Shown here in pieces: positions 6,301 through 7,023 of a stretch of DNA of 7,023 nucleotides. This DNA is from Candidatus Thorarchaeota archaeon (GTDB taxonomy: Archaea > Asgardarchaeota > Thorarchaeia > Thorarchaeales > Thorarchaeaceae). Under the pieces are notes generated by a model, which made no database searches, was not told the origin of the DNA, and saw nothing but the letters and a program-made list of their open reading frames with translations. The number at the start of each line of letters is the position of its first letter. The stretch's first letter is position 1. The stretch is from assembly GCA_016840965.1 (NCBI GenBank), contig JAEORI010000220.1, positions 1-7,023 of the forward strand, given 5' to 3'. Position numbers and translations under genes: made by a program.

Positions 6301-7023
6301 TTGAATATGATGGCACACCGTTGGGTAGTGGTGATACTCTCTACATGAATGGTATAGTGATGACTTGGGCAACGGACCATTTCTATCTTGAAACTGGGTC
6401 ATTCTCAATGATAGGTCGATTGAACTATTTTGTGAATACAACAGGTGCCTTCGAAACTACATTTGGGATTAGTGTCGTCCAACCTAATCCTATAGCTTCG
6501 AGTGTGATTTGGGACCGTATTCAAATCACATCGACTACTACTCAAGATTCACGGATAGACATTGGTACATTTGCAAATCTAAGAGTCACAGCTGTGTTAG
6601 AGTATGATGGGCATTTACTAGGACTAGGTGACATGCTCTATATGAATGACACAGTGATGAATTGGGTAGACCCATACTTTAGATTTCAGCCACAGTTCTC
6701 TCAGGTGGGTTTGTGGAGGTTCTATGTGAATTCAACTGGAGCTTTGGAAACAACATATCAGATCACTGTTGTCAATGTCGCAGGACTCTTTGTTGATCAA
6801 GTGTGGGATCGAATAGTGATCTCAACGACGACCACTCAAGATGATAGAATTGATTTTGGTGCATCAGCAGACATCCGAGTCACTGCAAGACTACAATTCG
6901 ACAATCATCTACTTGGTTCTACTGATACACTATACATGAATGGCACATCCATGACTTGGACAGGTACATACTTCATGCTACAACCTCAATTTTCGATGGT
7001 TGGTATTTGGGCATTCTTCGTGA
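3381..7023 (+). CDS. Large exported multi-domain beta-sandwich repeat protein, 3' end outside window
   Basis: The frame is open from ATG 3381 to the window end (1,214 codons plus one base), so the C-terminus is missing. Order seen: a signal peptide (M-K-S-K-R-S then a hydrophobic core to about residue 21); a Ser/Asp/Asn-rich low-complexity spacer (about 25-165); a jelly-roll-like module (about 172-290); two tandem homologous modules (298-393 and 400-496); an Ig- or cadherin-like module with S-D-Q-D-G (about 499-635); a second Ig-like module (about 640-749); then at least five ~98-residue repeats from residue 750 to the end. It is rich in Thr, Ser, Asn, Tyr, Trp and Asp, with many N-x-S/T sequons and very few cysteines, as in archaeal surface glycoproteins. 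No catalytic motif was seen. It probably forms a stalk or adhesin on the cell surface. Relatives would end in a membrane helix or further repeats, which cannot be seen here. Confidence 0.88.
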   Translation, partial: MKSKRSVLVVLAYCIVVLLLSSNTEVPHVVVYDSGTATYLKEYASSSSLEQFVDNNVSNVDGVGSKGTHSNFANQQNGPDAIYDLLTEEDTNPIATNVEDDYDSYAGDVDSSPDIGLETNPADAQGTSLDSQYMTLQEVDVGSPYQSTWLDTDQYDGLVESGMTNVGTSPYLSVQDYPTSYVTTKAPGSQGGWWGFPNTTLTGDLSINVSLYCWNLDGANDDGFDVYYDTSNGPGSLLGRVAQHTTQQYDTLQIPGTFTQTQVNSLRIMLVFYKTGGTNNVYADHLRIGVSSPKVTNYEVDFEYSWSAADYDESHEEVCINIGTISGTESLSVSYWDGVGWIQLGEITSPGWTNLTAVGLTSATYAIRLRGANSILDEVQNSWTIDLITLHTWTDQTYNYELDLEVQWTSASFDNNNEFLCIYAGDTDAEDLNIDVWDGASWTTVIFDLLPNTWNNISVKTWLTSSTFTIRFKDGLDTGDSSLSQWNIDATLLRTWNNIPSIDAEPLVSNPDDGNYMYARARSYLITANVSDQDGYADIENVRLSLYSNDRLSFFWAVEYDEDTDLFSEYEDASDYITLDASASSVLKLGNDIGITFHIAIKWNHPDISNTDVQCIVTDNKLENSTVWYEVNWNIETRLNITGINVEDNLGTSDRGDLNGQFFTSGIVRYYGSVLNPPSSEVDVWVIGSEYGTYIGPWSDSIIESGLFNVSCFADDEVGLDTYTVKVVEEGLGFGGSDLLYSSTVDTYIADRIEFYESGVDDSRIDVNTLGVTSWSARYQYDSLSITSELIAALNGSKVLSWNGSHWIFQESKSTVQATGYSVVSAFESTHGLSVWMQSASNTTIIWDRIRILTTTTQDGRIDYGLSADIRVTAELEYDGHPLGMGDILYMNDSVMAWVGPYFQLQPQFSQVGLWRFFVNISGAGEQTYGITAVFVDGNHIDQIWDRILILTTSATDGRINYGTSTTINVTAQLEYDGTPLGSGDTLYMNGIVMTWATDHFYLETGSFSMIGRLNYFVNTTGAFETTFGISVVQPNPIASSVIWDRIQITSTTTQDSRIDIGTFANLRVTAVLEYDGHLLGLGDMLYMNDTVMNWVDPYFRFQPQFSQVGLWRFYVNSTGALETTYQITVVNVAGLFVDQVWDRIVISTTTTQDDRIDFGASADIRVTARLQFDNHLLGSTDTLYMNGTSMTWTGTYFMLQPQFSMVGIWAFFV
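4272..4559 (+). repeat. Beta-sandwich module copy 1 (residues 298-393) of the surface protein
   Basis: This is the first of two tandem protein modules. It starts Y-E-V-D-F-E-Y-S-W, carries the middle motif W-D-G-V-G-W, and ends W-T-I-D-L-I-T-L-H-T-W. The aromatic-rich strand pattern and the closing W-x-I-D strand resemble jelly-roll ligand-binding modules. Residues 172-290, ending Y-A-D-H-L-R-I-G-V, may be a more distant third copy. Confidence 0.65.
4578..4868 (+). repeat. Beta-sandwich module copy 2 (residues 400-496) of the surface protein
   Basis: This second tandem copy begins 102 residues after the first. It starts Y-E-L-D-L-E-V-Q-W, has W-D-G-A-S-W in the middle and closes W-N-I-D-A-T-L-L-R-T-W, each landmark matching copy 1 in the same order and at nearly the same distance. 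Confidence 0.65.
5628..5918 (+). repeat. Divergent first copy (R0, residues 750-846) of the W-D-R-I repeat
   Basis: At 97 residues it has nearly the same length as the later copies and keeps the landmarks: A-D-R-I at the start, D-x-R-I-D at 13-17, Y-x-Y-D near 30-33, and L-N-G-S-K-V-L-S-W at 45-53 matching M-N-x-x-V-M-x-W of the others. The opening Trp and the L-Y-M core are lost. It fits a capping repeat that has diverged. Confidence 0.55.
5919..6212 (+). repeat. W-D-R-I repeat copy R1 (residues 847-944)
   Basis: This 98-residue copy starts W-D-R-I, has T-Q-D-G-R-I-D-Y-G, then L-E-Y-D-G-H, then L-Y-M-N-D-S-V-M-A-W and Q-P-Q-F-S-Q-V-G-L-W. Compared by eye without gaps it matches R3 at 67 of 98 positions. 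It reads as a beta-sandwich unit of about seven strands. Confidence 0.85.
6213..6509 (+). repeat. W-D-R-I repeat copy R2 (residues 945-1043)
   Basis: This 99-residue copy needs a one-residue insertion near its position 63 to align. It keeps W-D-R-I, D-G-R-I-N-Y-G, L-E-Y-D-G and L-Y-M-N-G-I-V-M-T-W but replaces Q-P-Q-F-S-Q with E-T-G-S-F-S-M. It matches R1 at only about half its positions and is the most divergent of R1-R4. Confidence 0.85.
6510..6803 (+). repeat. W-D-R-I repeat copy R3 (residues 1044-1141)
   Basis: This 98-residue copy is closest to R1: it shares L-E-Y-D-G-H, L-Y-M-N-D-x-V-M-x-W-V and Q-P-Q-F-S-Q-V-G-L-W-R-F. The shared protein positions are often written with different third codon bases, so the duplication is not recent. 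Confidence 0.85.
6804..7023 (+). repeat. W-D-R-I repeat copy R4, cut by the window end (residues 1142-1214)
   Basis: The first 73 residues of another copy are visible, with W-D-R-I, T-T-T-T-Q-D-D-R-I-D-F-G, L-Y-M-N-G-T-S-M-T-W and Q-P-Q-F-S-M-V-G-I-W. By eye it matches R1 at 50 of 73 positions and R3 at 45 of 73. The array probably continues beyond the window. Confidence 0.8.

Noticed and set aside
5919..7023. DNA repeat array of CRISPR or satellite type
   Set aside because: The period (~294 bases) is an exact multiple of three, copies differ at many third codon positions, and similarity is at protein level, so these are protein domain repeats.

Overview
The window looks like a piece of an archaeal chromosome with moderately AT-rich DNA. 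The signs are TATA-box-like stretches at archaeal spacing, purine-rich Shine-Dalgarno sites, TTG/GTG starts, and large secreted beta-sandwich proteins with many N-glycosylation sequons. One protein shows a thrombospondin-type-3-like calcium motif followed by a C-terminal membrane anchor. The overall style resembles Asgard archaea, perhaps Thorarchaeia, but that is an impression from family style; no marker gene here proves it.

Layout. Bases 1-356 are the 3' end of a membrane-anchored surface protein cut by the left edge. Bases 448-1338 encode an unrecognised soluble protein with nine cysteines in its N-terminal 115 residues and a helical C-terminal half. Bases 1437-1805 encode a small alpha/beta protein that may have a thioredoxin-like fold without the CxxC site, behind its own TATA-like promoter. 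A convergent minus-strand gene (1821-3041) encodes a 12-helix Major Facilitator Superfamily transporter with drug-antiporter-type motifs. A 339-base spacer (3042-3380) separates it from a divergent gene that starts at 3381 and is still open at the right edge, more than 1,214 residues long.

The last gene dominates the window. It encodes an exported modular protein: signal peptide, a Ser/Asp-rich spacer, three jelly-roll-like modules (the last two clear tandem copies), two Ig-like modules, then at least five tandem repeats of about 98 residues. The repeats start with W-D-R-I and contain an L-Y-M-N-[DG]-x-x-M-x-W core. One divergent copy opens the array and the fifth is cut by the window end. 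Predicted N-glycosylation sequons recur at fixed repeat positions. A role in the cell surface layer or adhesion is inferred.

The genes do not form an obvious operon. Two surface proteins flank two soluble proteins and one transporter, and each gene has room for its own promoter. I saw no RNA gene, CRISPR array, insertion sequence or phage gene.
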